From positions 1-64,000 of the forward strand of contig CALUST010000032.1 in assembly GCA_944323505.1 (NCBI GenBank): a DNA stretch of 64,000 nt. Reading direction: 5' to 3'. Shown one piece after another: positions 17,919 to 27,722 of this stretch. A program made the position numbers and the translations under genes. Position 1 is the stretch's first letter; the number at the start of each line of letters is the position of its first letter. The notes below the pieces were generated by a model. That model saw nothing but the letters and a program-made list of their open reading frames with translations, was not told where the DNA came from and searched no databases. Source of the stretch: an uncultured Bacteroidales bacterium. GTDB taxonomy: Bacteria; Bacteroidota; Bacteroidia; Bacteroidales; UBA932.

Positions 17919-20496
17919 ATTGCAGGTCATTTAACGAAATTGTCTTCAGCCGGTCTCTGAATTGCGCGGCATCCAGCCCCGACCTGACAAAAATCCTTAC
18001 AGGCTCACCTGGTACGAGGGTCAGGGAATTGTCCGTGAACACAGTCTCAGGGTCGTCGGTATCCAGCCAGAGATTCCTGACGAGGACATCAGATGACAAT
18101 GTCAGCCAAAGGCCCCCGTCAGCCTCCTCGACATCGCACCTCATGTCAGGCTCAGGATAGTCATACCTGTTGGAATAGACCGGGTAATAGATATTCTCCG
18201 ACACTTTCCTGCCGCCCTCATACAAGGCTGCCGTCACGAACACGGTATTTTCCTCCCTGCCGCAGAGAAGATCGGACTTCGCGACGGAAAACACGTCAGC
18301 GGCTTCATCAGAGCCGAGACGCACAGGCATCTCACGTCTGGACAGTTCCTCCCCGGTCAGGGTGAGCGTCCTCACTGTCAGGCTGCCTTCGAATTTGCCG
18401 TTCCTGTCGGAAATCACCTTGAAGGCCACATTGTCCCCCGCCTCATACGGAGATACGAGAATTTCCGAGAACATCCTCGGCACATAATACTGCAAAGCCT
18501 TCCAGCGTCCGTAATAGTCAATGCTCGACCATGACGCCACCGGCCAGCAGTCGTTTATCTGCCAGAACAGTGTCCCCATGCAATACGGCTTGGCCCTGCG
18601 GTGCGCCTCGACGCCCACCTTCACAGCCTCCGCCTGCATCACCTGGCTCATGTATATGAAATCATCAAAATCCTCCGGCACAGTAAAATATCTGGACATG
18701 TACATCGTCATCATCTTGTCCCCGAAATACGGGTCACGGGTCTCGTCATTCTTGGCCCGCTGATGGCTGAGCACGGCATACGAGCCCAGATAAAGTTCGT
18801 CTGCAGGTATCACCTCCCGCAATGTGCGCATGTCAGGATAGGACTGGAAACCGTACTCGCTCATGAAGCGGCCGATGTTCCGCGCCTCCGTATATTCCTC
18901 GACCCATCCGCCTTTCCATACAGACCAGTAATGGACATCTCCGTAATTGTACCTTATGCCGTTATATCCTGTGACAGGAGAGGTCGGATGATAGTATCTC
19001 GTATCATCCTCCTCCGCTATGGCATCAGGGATGGTCTCATAGAAAAGTTTCCTGAGATTGCTCCTGTACACGCTGTCCTCTTCCGGAGACATGTGCTCAG
19101 ACCAGCCCCATCCGAAATACGATATCTCGTTCTCATTGTTGCCGTTCCAGAGAGCGATGCACGGATGGTTGCGCAGCCTCCGGACATTGTCCCTGACCTC
19201 ATGACGGACATTTTCAAGATATGCCTCGTCGGCAGGGAACATCCCGCAGGCGAACATCATGTCCTGCCATACCAGGATACCGTATCTGTCGCAGAGTTCA
19301 TAGAAGATATCATTCTCATATATTCCTCCGCCCCAGATGCGGAGCATATTCATGCCTGTCTTCGCGGCTGATCCGATGATGTGCTCATATTTTTCATCCG
19401 GAGTCCGTGTCGGGAAGTTGTCCATCGGGATATAGTTCGCCCCTTTCATGTAGACAGGCCTGCCGTTCAGCCTCACATACATGGACTGTCCGGCCTCGTC
19501 CTTCTCCCTGATCACCTCCACTTTCCTGATGCCGGTGGTGACTGTCATTGTGTCACGCTTCCCGTCCATGTCCACAGTAACATCGAAGTCATAGAGATGC
19601 TGTTCCCCGGCACCATTGCACCACCAGAGTTCCGGATTCTTTATCCTGAACGGGACAGTGATGTCATTACAGCCTTTCTCAATTGCCACAGTCCGGGTCA
19701 CCTTCCCCGTCCCGTATGAGATATTTATGGACGCCTCACCTGCCGCGTCAGAGCATATCCTGCAGTCAGCGGACATCTCTGCATATCCACCTGACTTCTC
19801 CGGTACGGACAAGGTCTTGATATGCACAGACTCCAGGTCTGCCCCCGACCATGCCCTGAGACTTATGCCGCGCCAGATACCTGCCGTGATGAGCCTCGGT
19901 CCCCAGTCCCAGCCGTAGTGGTATCCGGCCTTCCTCGCATAGAGGCTCAGCCAGATGTCATTGTTCTGGTCATTGTTTGGCCATGCACGCAACTTGAACG
20001 GGGACGCAAGATATTTCGGCATATCCACCTTGAATACAGAACTGAAATATATCCTTATCTCATTGTCCCCCGGACGGAGATAAGGCTTTACATCCACATT
20101 CCATGTCCTGAACATGTTGTCGCATGAACATACAAGCCAGTCATTCACATACACATCGGCATAAGTGTCAAGCCCTTCCATGCACAATATCACATGGCTG
20201 TTGCCCAGAAGCCCCTCATCCACCGTGAACGACCTCGCATATTCCCAGTCCTTCTCCCCTATCCACTGGAGATCCTTCTCCTCCCTCGAATAGAACGGAT
20301 CCGGTATCATCCCTCCGGACATGAGATCCAGATGCACACATCCGGGAACTTCCGCATCGTGCCAACGGGACGTCCCCGCCTGCCGGAACTGCCATTCCCC
20401 TTCAAGAGGCAATACGGTCTCTCCTGCCTCCATCAGGCCCGGGGCAGCCAACAGCCCCAGACCTGTCATCAATACAGTCAAAATCCTTTTCATCAT
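17908..20496 (-). CDS. GH2 beta-mannosidase
   Basis: 862 residues, close to the usual length for this subfamily. Signal peptide MKRILTVLMTGLGLLAAPGL. The order is GH2 sugar-binding domain (about 25-200, WHDAEVPGCVHLDLMSGGMI), immunoglobulin-like domain (about 200-310), then the TIM barrel. The acid/base Glu is E455 in WNGNNENEIS and the nucleophile is E547 in FMSEYGFQSYPDM; the barrel also has FWQINDCWPVASWSSIDYYG. These features mark beta-mannosidases rather than beta-galactosidases. It removes terminal beta-linked mannose, as in N-glycan cores or beta-mannans. It overlaps the SusE/F-like gene by 4 bp and the next lipoprotein gene at its end. Confidence 0.92.
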   Translation of the reverse strand: MMKRILTVLMTGLGLLAAPGLMEAGETVLPLEGEWQFRQAGTSRWHDAEVPGCVHLDLMSGGMIPDPFYSREEKDLQWIGEKDWEYARSFTVDEGLLGNSHVILCMEGLDTYADVYVNDWLVCSCDNMFRTWNVDVKPYLRPGDNEIRIYFSSVFKVDMPKYLASPFKLRAWPNNDQNNDIWLSLYARKAGYHYGWDWGPRLITAGIWRGISLRAWSGADLESVHIKTLSVPEKSGGYAEMSADCRICSDAAGEASINISYGTGKVTRTVAIEKGCNDITVPFRIKNPELWWCNGAGEQHLYDFDVTVDMDGKRDTMTVTTGIRKVEVIREKDEAGQSMYVRLNGRPVYMKGANYIPMDNFPTRTPDEKYEHIIGSAAKTGMNMLRIWGGGIYENDIFYELCDRYGILVWQDMMFACGMFPADEAYLENVRHEVRDNVRRLRNHPCIALWNGNNENEISYFGWGWSEHMSPEEDSVYRSNLRKLFYETIPDAIAEEDDTRYYHPTSPVTGYNGIRYNYGDVHYWSVWKGGWVEEYTEARNIGRFMSEYGFQSYPDMRTLREVIPADELYLGSYAVLSHQRAKNDETRDPYFGDKMMTMYMSRYFTVPEDFDDFIYMSQVMQAEAVKVGVEAHRRAKPYCMGTLFWQINDCWPVASWSSIDYYGRWKALQYYVPRMFSEILVSPYEAGDNVAFKVISDRNGKFEGSLTVRTLTLTGEELSRREMPVRLGSDEAADVFSVAKSDLLCGREENTVFVTAALYEGGRKVSENIYYPVYSNRYDYPEPDMRCDVEEADGGLWLTLSSDVLVRNLWLDTDDPETVFTDNSLTLVPGEPVRIFVRSGLDAAQFRDRLKTISLNDLQYEN

Positions 20497-21896
20497 TTAT
20501 CCTTGTCGCTTGTCCTCAATATCTCGCTTTTCAACACCGTCGCTGTTCCTCCGGCTGTCACCTCAAGGGCAATCACACATGACTTGAATTCCTGTCCGGA
20601 CTTGAAGTATATGTTGTAATTGCCCGGCTTACCGGATTCTTCCCTGGCCTCAAGGGCATCACCTTCGTATGTGATGCCTGTAGGAGCAATCTCATACCCC
20701 CAGTCCGAGCCTGTGTAGAACTTGAAGTTGGCATCCACAGATGCTGCCACAGTCATCCTCCAGGTATATTCTCCGCCGTCATTTCCCGTCTGACGCATTG
20801 AGAGAGCCTTGGAGAAGTCCCAATTCGGATTGTAGAACCAGAGTTCAGGGCAGGCCACTCCCCATCCGTTGATGAACAAGGTCTCAGGATATGCCATCTG
20901 CGACACGAACGGCCATGACTCATGCTCCACGAATACGAAATTCCACAATGTATTGAGATACAGGTTGACATCCCCTGTCAGGCCGGTGTAGACAAGACAG
21001 TCTCCCGAGACTTCAAACCAATCAGGGTCGAACATCACCTCTTCAAGGTCTATCAGTTCCAGGGCGACTTCACTGCCCTGTTCAAGATGGACAGGAGACA
21101 CTGTCCGGAATGTGTTCGACACATTCTCGGCATCGGAAGGAGATACCTTATATGGCAGAAGGGCCACTCCCTGCACGGACCTCTCCTTTTCCAGCGGAGT
21201 GATCTCGAACGACACTGCATCGAAGACAATCTCGCTCACCTTCATTTCAATGCTCTCCGAATCACACAATGTGACAGGAGTCTCCGCCCCGATCATACAT
21301 ATACCTGCCGTCTGGTCAAAGCCCCATATCACATCGTCCTCCTGACCATCAACCGAGCCATGGATAAAGCCCGTGACCCCGTTGTCGAAAGAAAGTCCGG
21401 ATGCAGAATACACGTCACTGCCATCATCTTCCAGTTCCACAGCCTGCAGACCGGCATCGTCAGGAACAAAACGGATGGATACGAATCCCGGTCTGCGGAC
21501 CTGTATCTCTCTGGTATATTCCGTCTCTTTCATCTCCTTGTTCATCACGGACACCCTGATGATGCCTGATGTATTGACACACATGGACTGGAAAGGGATT
21601 GAGACCGTGTCCCGCAGAGTCATGGATGTGGCATTGTGCCCCGCCCACAACTTGCTGTATCTGACGGCATTGTCAACAACAAGTTCCAGTTCGGCATGGG
21701 AGATGGCAGAAGCATCGCTCACAGTGAATTCGCATGCCAGCGAATCCCCGTAGACCAGGGTCTCACCTGCTGTGACAAGGGACTCGACTACAGGAGGCAG
21801 TGCATCAGGATCGGGCATCAGATAATCCTGTCTTTGGCAGGAAATCCCCGCTGCGGCAACTGCCGCAACAAACAACATATTCCTATATATTTTCAT
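20493..21896 (-). CDS. SusE/SusF-position surface lipoprotein
   Basis: 467 residues. Lipoprotein signal MKIYRNMLFVAAVAAAGISC. N-terminal immunoglobulin-like domain (about 35-135, ETLVYGDSLACEFTVSDASA), then beta-rich middle and C-terminal domains; the C-terminus has WFYNPNWDFSKALSMRQTG and FKFYTGSDWGYEIAP, the style of SusE/SusF-type glycan-binding modules. It sits immediately after susD, where such binding lipoproteins usually lie. Ligand unknown; a mannose-containing glycan is inferred from the neighbouring beta-mannosidase. Confidence 0.75.
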   Translation of the reverse strand: MKIYRNMLFVAAVAAAGISCQRQDYLMPDPDALPPVVESLVTAGETLVYGDSLACEFTVSDASAISHAELELVVDNAVRYSKLWAGHNATSMTLRDTVSIPFQSMCVNTSGIIRVSVMNKEMKETEYTREIQVRRPGFVSIRFVPDDAGLQAVELEDDGSDVYSASGLSFDNGVTGFIHGSVDGQEDDVIWGFDQTAGICMIGAETPVTLCDSESIEMKVSEIVFDAVSFEITPLEKERSVQGVALLPYKVSPSDAENVSNTFRTVSPVHLEQGSEVALELIDLEEVMFDPDWFEVSGDCLVYTGLTGDVNLYLNTLWNFVFVEHESWPFVSQMAYPETLFINGWGVACPELWFYNPNWDFSKALSMRQTGNDGGEYTWRMTVAASVDANFKFYTGSDWGYEIAPTGITYEGDALEAREESGKPGNYNIYFKSGQEFKSCVIALEVTAGGTATVLKSEILRTSDKDK

Positions 21897-21924
21897 CTCA
21901 ATCAGAATTTAATCGGTTCACACA

Positions 21925-23472
21925 TCAATATCCCTCATTCTGGGACAATGCCGGATTTCTGTCCCTCTCGTCCTGCGGGACAGGAAGCCATTGCATGTGA
22001 GCAGGAAAGTCACGCTTCATGTCTGTCACCTTCTCCCCGTCGATGATTTCCTCCCATGTATAGTCGTCAAGCACCTCCTCAAGAAGCCCGTAGCGCTTGA
22101 GGTCATTGAAGCGTTCGCCCTCATAGGCAAGTTCGAGTCTTCTCTCATTGAGCAACAGAGATGTCATATCCTCTTTGGATGCGGCCTGCAGAGGGGCAAG
22201 CCCTACTCTGGTCCTGAGCATCTGGAGATTCTCATCGGCAGCCGCAGCCCCCGGTCCTGACAGTTCATTCAGAGCCTCAGCATGGAGAAGCACGATGTCA
22301 GCAAGCCTGAAGATGTAGATGAGATCGCTACAGTCCCATCCTACACGGTCAAAGCCTCTCATCTTATACGGGAACGGGATTGAACGGGTAGACCAGGAGC
22401 CGTTCTCCTCGATGGCATAATATTCGTCATACCACATATTGTTCACATCCTCATAGATAATCGTGGCATTCTTCCTCACTTCATCATTCTCGGCATCAAA
22501 GGCGGCTATCAGATCCTGGGACGGGGTAAGATACTTCCTCCAGTTCTGCTCGGTCATTGAAGGCGGCAGCAGCAAAGCCGGGACATAATTGCCCTCCGTA
22601 CTGCCGTTGCCTTCGTACTGCACTGCGAGGACAGTCTCTGAATTGTTCCTGTGCTGATTGTCATAGAGCCAGTTGAAGTCCTGTACCAGCGAATACACGC
22701 CTGAGTCAAGGACTTTCCCGCAGTAGGTCCTGACTGCTTCCCAGTCCACATTGTCCGGTGCCCCCATAATGGCGTATGTCTTGGCCATCAAGGCGTTTAC
22801 GGCACCGAGAGATGCCTTTCCACGAGTCTCGGCCTCGGTCGCACGGGACTCAGGCAGCCTTGCAGAGGCATATTCAAGGTCTGAGATTATCTGTCCGAAA
22901 ATCTTTTCCTGTGGGTCACGCGGCACCTCGACATCTTCAGGTGCCGTACTTCCAGTCGTCAGCACAAGCGGTACATCTCCCCAAAGCCTGACCAGATTGT
23001 AATAGTGCAATGCCCTCATAAATGCAGCCTCGCCCAGCATCTCTTCCCGTCTGGACGTCTGCCCGAACGAGATGACGTCGAGTTCAGGGTCATCAATCTG
23101 CTGGATGTTCGTCAAAGCGACATTGCACCTGAGGATGCCTCCGTACAGGGACTTCCAGCTCTTCGTCACCACCAGATTAAGAGGGGTGATGTCCCTCTTG
23201 AAGACATTGATGATATCTACATCGTCCCCTCCGCTGAATGCATTGTCACTGAGACACTCTGACAATACGAGATAATACCATGTATAATACTCTTCAAATC
23301 CTTTCTGCAGACCGTCGTAGCAGCTGTTGATCAAGGCTTCCGCATCTGCGGCCGACGTGAAGGCATTCCCGTCCGTCAGCGAATCCTGCGGGATCTCCGT
23401 CAGGAATTTGTCACAAGACACTACAGTCATGGACATAAGTACCATAATGACCGTCCAAATATATTTTTTCAT
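21925..23472 (-). CDS. SusD/RagB-family glycan-binding lipoprotein
   Basis: 515 residues. N-terminus IWTVIMVLMSMTVVSCDKFL is a lipoprotein signal followed by the characteristic DKFLTEIPQDSLTDGNAFTS. Tetratricopeptide-like helices and EAAFMRALHYYNLVRLWGDV are conserved SusD features. The C-terminus has LLLNERRLELAYEGERFNDL KR, also diagnostic. SusD caps the SusC pore and hands glycans to it. The gene starts 12 bp after susC. Confidence 0.95.
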   Translation of the reverse strand: MKKYIWTVIMVLMSMTVVSCDKFLTEIPQDSLTDGNAFTSAADAEALINSCYDGLQKGFEEYYTWYYLVLSECLSDNAFSGGDDVDIINVFKRDITPLNLVVTKSWKSLYGGILRCNVALTNIQQIDDPELDVISFGQTSRREEMLGEAAFMRALHYYNLVRLWGDVPLVLTTGSTAPEDVEVPRDPQEKIFGQIISDLEYASARLPESRATEAETRGKASLGAVNALMAKTYAIMGAPDNVDWEAVRTYCGKVLDSGVYSLVQDFNWLYDNQHRNNSETVLAVQYEGNGSTEGNYVPALLLPPSMTEQNWRKYLTPSQDLIAAFDAENDEVRKNATIIYEDVNNMWYDEYYAIEENGSWSTRSIPFPYKMRGFDRVGWDCSDLIYIFRLADIVLLHAEALNELSGPGAAAADENLQMLRTRVGLAPLQAASKEDMTSLLLNERRLELAYEGERFNDLKRYGLLEEVLDDYTWEEIIDGEKVTDMKRDFPAHMQWLPVPQDERDRNPALSQNEGY

Positions 23473-23484
23473 TTCCGTGCGTTT

Positions 23485-26400
23485 TTAGAATACTACATTA
23501 ACACCGAATACATAGGTGCGCGGATGCGGCACCACCCCCTGATCAATGCTCATTGCGGTCGCGCTTGTGCCTCCGATGTTCACCTCAGGGTCAAGCCCGC
23601 TGTAGTTTGTCCATGTGACAAGATTGTCGGCAGAGACATAGACCGAAAGGCTTTTCAGCCTTATCCTGCTGATCCACCGCTCCGGGAAAGAATAGCCGAG
23701 GCGGACATTCCTTATCTTGAGATATGACCCGTCTTCGACAAATCTGGACGAGATGACAGGATAATTGTCTTTCTCAGGACGCGGAATCGTGGTATAGTCG
23801 CCAGGGTTGCGCCATCTCATCAGCACTGCCGATGACTGGTTCCTCGAATCGAACATTCCCTCGGTAAACATTCTTGTCGCATTGAAGATATCGTTGCCGT
23901 ATGAGCCCTGGAGAAGTATCGAAAGGCTCAGATTCTTCCATCTGAAATCATTGTTTATGCCGTATGTGAACACAGGCTGCGCACATCCTATCTCACGTCT
24001 GTCGACATCAGGGTCGAGGTCCTCCTCATAGACGAGCATCCCTTCGGCATTCTCGTACATCATCCTTCCGTCCTGAGGATTGACGCCGGCTGCCTCATAT
24101 CCCCAGAATGTACCCAAAGGCAGCCCTTCCTTGATGATGGACACGTTCCCGGCTATCTTCTTGTCAAGGGCTCCGGTATATATCACAGGCGAGCCTGCCA
24201 TGTCCAGCACCTTGTTGTCATTGAAGGATATGTTGAAGTCGGTATTCCATTTGAACTTGCCGGTCAGATTGCGTGTGCCCAACTGGAATTCGATTCCCCT
24301 GTTGACGACCTTGCCGACATTCTGTATACCTGACTCGAATCCCGTGCTGAGCGGCAGGTTGACCATCAGCAGCAGGTCGGAAGTATGCTTGTAGTACAGG
24401 TCCAGCGTCATGTTGATCCTGCTGCGCAATACCGACATGTCGACTCCGACGTTTGTCTGGGACGTGGTCTCCCATTTCAGCTTGTCATTGCCGATCTGGC
24501 TCTGATAGTAGCCGGAAAGGATGGTCCCGTCGATATTGTAATTGGCTCCGGTCCCGTAGATGCTGTATGAACTGTAATTCCCTATCTGGTCATTACCTAC
24601 CATACCCCATCCGGCGCGGATCTTCAGGTCGTTGAGCCAAAGGGCATTCTCCATGAAGGACTCGTTTGACATCCTCCATCCGAGAGAGAACGACGGGAAG
24701 AAGCCCCAGCGGCTGTCCCTGCCGAATTTGGATGAAGCATCAGCCCTGAAATTGACGGTAGCCATCAGGCGGTTGTCGTAGTCGTAGTTAATCCTGGATA
24801 TGGCAGACACATTACTCGATGCCCCGTAATATTCCGTAGGCTGGTTGAACACTGTCCCGGCATTCAGGATATGAAGTTTGTTGCTTGAGAAGCCCTGTAC
24901 CGACACATCCGCCCCCTCTGATGCGCTTTTGGATACTATGAATCCGGCGAGTGCAGACAATGAATGCCTGTCCCAGTCCTGGTTCCATGACAGGATGTTC
25001 TCATTGATCCATTTGTAGTCGAATGCGGTATTGTATTTTGCCATGCCTCCCTGGTTACGGCCCCAGATGGAGTTGAACGGGTCGAGGAACTCCTTGTATC
25101 TGGACCAGCCGACCTCCCATCCGAGGCTGGACTTGAACTTGAGATTCTTCCACAGGGTGATCTCGGCAAAGAAATAGCCGAGAAGCCGGTTGGAGACCTT
25201 GTTCCTGTCGTAGTTGTCGATTCCGCTGAGCGGGTTCTCCAGAGAGGAAAGGAACGGCAGAGTCATGAAGGTCCCGTCTGCAGAATATTTGCCGACCACG
25301 GAAGGAGTCGTTATGGACTGCAGCACGACAGACTCCGATGAGCCGTCAGAGACATCCACATCCGTGATGCGGCTGTAGTTCATTGTGGTGCCTATCTTCA
25401 GCCAGTCCTTGGCCTGATATTCAAAGTTGACCTTGAAATTCATCCTCTTGAAGGATGACGGGCGGATGATGCCGTCCTGGTCAGTATAGCCTCCCGCGAT
25501 GTAATACTTCGTCTTTTCAGTACCTCCTGCTATCGAGAGATGATAGTTCTGCATCGGGGCGACCTGGAACATCTCGTCCTGCCAGTCGATATTGGCATTG
25601 TACACTGACTTGTCCAACGCCCCGTACCCGAGATCTGCCAGCAGCGACTCATATTCGGCGGCATCCAGGACATCCATCTTCTTAGGCCGGCTTGAGAAAC
25701 CGTAATAGGCATTGAACTCCACTACAGTCTCCTCGCTGTTGCCGGACTTGGTCGTTATGAGCACGACTCCGTTCGCCCCGGCACTTCCGTAGATGGCGGC
25801 TGATGAAGCATCCTTGAGGACAGTGATGCTCTCAATCTCCTCCGGATTGATTGAATAAGTGTCCGTCGTAGGGACACCGTCAACGACATAGAGAGGCTCA
25901 TTGCCGGCAGTGATTGATGTGGCTCCTCTCACCCTCACGGAGAATCCGCCGCTCGGTTTTCCTGAAGGGGACACCACCTGTACTCCGGCTGTACGCCCGG
26001 CGATAGCCGCACCGAAATTATTTACAGGGATATCCTCTATATCACGCGCCTGCACAGTGGAGACGGCACCAGTGATATTCCCTCTCTTCTGGACTCCGTA
26101 TCCCATGACAACCACGCCCTCGAGCATCTGCGAGTCCTCTTCAAGGATGACATCCGCCCGTGTCCCCGGGGTGACGCTTTCCTCACTGGTGAGATAGCCG
26201 AGGAACGAGTATGTCAGCACCGGTCGGGACGAATTTCCCGTCAGCACTATGGAATAATTGCCGTCGAGATCGGTGACTGTCCCGTTTTTCGTGCCCTGCT
26301 CCAGCACGTATGCCCCGACGAGCGGTTGTCCGTCAGCATCAAGGACACGTCCCGAGACAGTATGAGCGACAGCTGCCGACTGTTCACGATCCTGTCTTCT

Positions 26401-26718
26401 GATGCGGACCGTGCTGCCGAGAATCTCATACGAGACATCCTCCCCTTCAAAGATTTCCGCAAGAGCATCAGCCAAGGACACTCCCGACAGATCAAGCGAG
26501 ACACGCCTGTCAACATCTATCTCAGGCGTAAGAAGTACGAAATTGAAGGCATAATCCCTGTTAAGCCTTTCAAGCACATGGCTTATCGGCTGCCCGTCGA
26601 CATGGAGGTCAATGTCCCTGTCCTGGGCGGCAGATGCCACAGCGGTCCCTGCAGCCAGCAATGATATTGCCATCACCCTGAACAGCAGGTCCATGAAACC
26701 TGACATTCTGTTTTTCAT
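23485..26718 (-). CDS. SusC/RagA TonB-dependent transporter with STN signalling domain
   Basis: About 1077 residues from the ATG at 26718; an earlier ATG (26769) overlaps the FecR stop and is less likely. Order: signal peptide (LLFRVMAISLLAAGTAVASA); STN secretin/TonB N-terminal domain (about residues 30-105, DIDLHVDGQPISHVLERLNR); carboxypeptidase-regulatory beta-sandwich (GRVLDADGQPLVGAYVLEQG); plug domain with YVVDGVPTTDTYSINPEEIE; then the 22-strand barrel. The STN domain is the feature that contacts a FecR-type anti-sigma factor, matching the two regulatory genes directly upstream. Predicted substrate: oligosaccharides from a mannose-containing glycan (inference). Confidence 0.95.
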   Translation of the reverse strand: MKNRMSGFMDLLFRVMAISLLAAGTAVASAAQDRDIDLHVDGQPISHVLERLNRDYAFNFVLLTPEIDVDRRVSLDLSGVSLADALAEIFEGEDVSYEILGSTVRIRRQDREQSAAVAHTVSGRVLDADGQPLVGAYVLEQGTKNGTVTDLDGNYSIVLTGNSSRPVLTYSFLGYLTSEESVTPGTRADVILEEDSQMLEGVVVMGYGVQKRGNITGAVSTVQARDIEDIPVNNFGAAIAGRTAGVQVVSPSGKPSGGFSVRVRGATSITAGNEPLYVVDGVPTTDTYSINPEEIESITVLKDASSAAIYGSAGANGVVLITTKSGNSEETVVEFNAYYGFSSRPKKMDVLDAAEYESLLADLGYGALDKSVYNANIDWQDEMFQVAPMQNYHLSIAGGTEKTKYYIAGGYTDQDGIIRPSSFKRMNFKVNFEYQAKDWLKIGTTMNYSRITDVDVSDGSSESVVLQSITTPSVVGKYSADGTFMTLPFLSSLENPLSGIDNYDRNKVSNRLLGYFFAEITLWKNLKFKSSLGWEVGWSRYKEFLDPFNSIWGRNQGGMAKYNTAFDYKWINENILSWNQDWDRHSLSALAGFIVSKSASEGADVSVQGFSSNKLHILNAGTVFNQPTEYYGASSNVSAISRINYDYDNRLMATVNFRADASSKFGRDSRWGFFPSFSLGWRMSNESFMENALWLNDLKIRAGWGMVGNDQIGNYSSYSIYGTGANYNIDGTILSGYYQSQIGNDKLKWETTSQTNVGVDMSVLRSRINMTLDLYYKHTSDLLLMVNLPLSTGFESGIQNVGKVVNRGIEFQLGTRNLTGKFKWNTDFNISFNDNKVLDMAGSPVIYTGALDKKIAGNVSIIKEGLPLGTFWGYEAAGVNPQDGRMMYENAEGMLVYEEDLDPDVDRREIGCAQPVFTYGINNDFRWKNLSLSILLQGSYGNDIFNATRMFTEGMFDSRNQSSAVLMRWRNPGDYTTIPRPEKDNYPVISSRFVEDGSYLKIRNVRLGYSFPERWISRIRLKSLSVYVSADNLVTWTNYSGLDPEVNIGGTSATAMSIDQGVVPHPRTYVFGVNVVF

Positions 26719-26765
26719 AAATCGTGTTATTATAATGTGGTAAAAAGTTAAGTCAAGCCAAGGCA

Positions 26766-27653
26766 TCACCTGAGATGCAGCTCAATCGCGTCGTCCTTGT
26801 GGAGAATCCTCATTTCCGACCTCACATCCAATGCCTTGAGCATATCATCGAGATCCATGGACCTTGAGAATACCACGAAATACGTGTTGTCGAGAAGTTC
26901 GGAGTCGCATATCAGTATCCTTTCGTCGAATATCCGCTCCAGATACCGTACAATCTCCTCCAGACTGCTGTTCCTGAACACATAAGAGCCCTGCTGCCAA
27001 GACACGTAACTGCCGGTGTCGAACCTGTCCATAGTCCCCTGCATTGTGGCATGGTCGACTGTCAGCTGGTCACCGGGGCGCAACAACTCCGAACTTTCCC
27101 CGAAATCGACCGCAAGAGAACCTTCCACCAGCCTGGTCTCGGTAAGGCTGTCATCTGCATAGCTCTTGACATTGAATACGGTACCCAGAACCCTTATGTC
27201 CACATACTGCGTCTCGACTATGAACGGACGGCTTTCATCATGATATATATCTGCGAACGCCTCCCCGCAAAGGAATATCTTCCTCACATCCCCGTCAAAA
27301 CGGTCGGGATACACCATATACGAGTCTGAATTGAGCCATATCTCCGAGCCGTCGGCCAATACGACCTGTCCTGTCTCTCCTTTGGGGACATAGACGTGCT
27401 GCCAGGCTATCTCCTGCCTGTCCGCATCACGTATCAACAGCCAGAGTGAGAGAAGCATAAGCGGGATGGCCATGACTGCGGCCACGCGGGTCGATACCGA
27501 AAGTATCCTGCGCACCCTTCCGCCCCCGATACGGCGTTCAACTCCTGAATATGCCTCGCTGATATGCTGTCCAGACAACGGCTCGTCCCTCCCGGCATCT
27601 ATCCAAATACCGTAGAGACCTTTTCTGTCGCGTCTCTCTTCGTTGTACTGCAT
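26766..27653 (-). CDS. FecR-type anti-sigma factor
   Basis: 295 residues from the ATG at 27653 (MQYNEERRDRKG); the longer frame (27704) lacks support. A cytosolic N-terminal segment (about 1-70) is followed by one membrane helix (VMAIPLMLLSLWLLI, about residues 72-90). The periplasmic FecR domain has GSEIWLNSDSYMVYPDRFDG, VRKIFLCGEAFADIYHDES RP and DIRVLGTVFNVKSYADDS. The C-terminal domain (WQQGSYVFRNSSLEEIVRYL) would bind the SusC STN domain. It controls the ECF sigma factor encoded just upstream. The start is 5 bp after an inverted repeat. Confidence 0.93.
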   Translation of the reverse strand: MQYNEERRDRKGLYGIWIDAGRDEPLSGQHISEAYSGVERRIGGGRVRRILSVSTRVAAVMAIPLMLLSLWLLIRDADRQEIAWQHVYVPKGETGQVVLADGSEIWLNSDSYMVYPDRFDGDVRKIFLCGEAFADIYHDESRPFIVETQYVDIRVLGTVFNVKSYADDSLTETRLVEGSLAVDFGESSELLRPGDQLTVDHATMQGTMDRFDTGSYVSWQQGSYVFRNSSLEEIVRYLERIFDERILICDSELLDNTYFVVFSRSMDLDDMLKALDVRSEMRILHKDDAIELHLR

Positions 27654-27657
27654 AATA

Positions 27658-27684
27658 TGTCCGTTTTTATATATAATACGGACA
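27658..27684 (-). repeat. Inverted repeat just upstream of fecR
   Basis: TGTCCGT (27658-27664) and ACGGACA (27678-27684), 7-bp arms with a 13-nt AT-rich loop. It lies 4 bp before the fecR ATG, so an RNA hairpin here could mask its start; function is inference. Confidence 0.45.
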
Positions 27685-27722
27685 AAACATGCCTTCACAC
27701 CCAACCGTAACGGGAAATTTTT

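Noticed and set aside
18601..19371. A 256-codon plus-strand frame opposite the beta-mannosidase gene
   Set aside because: It covers the GH2 catalytic motifs antisense; His- and Arg-rich composition is typical of shadow frames.
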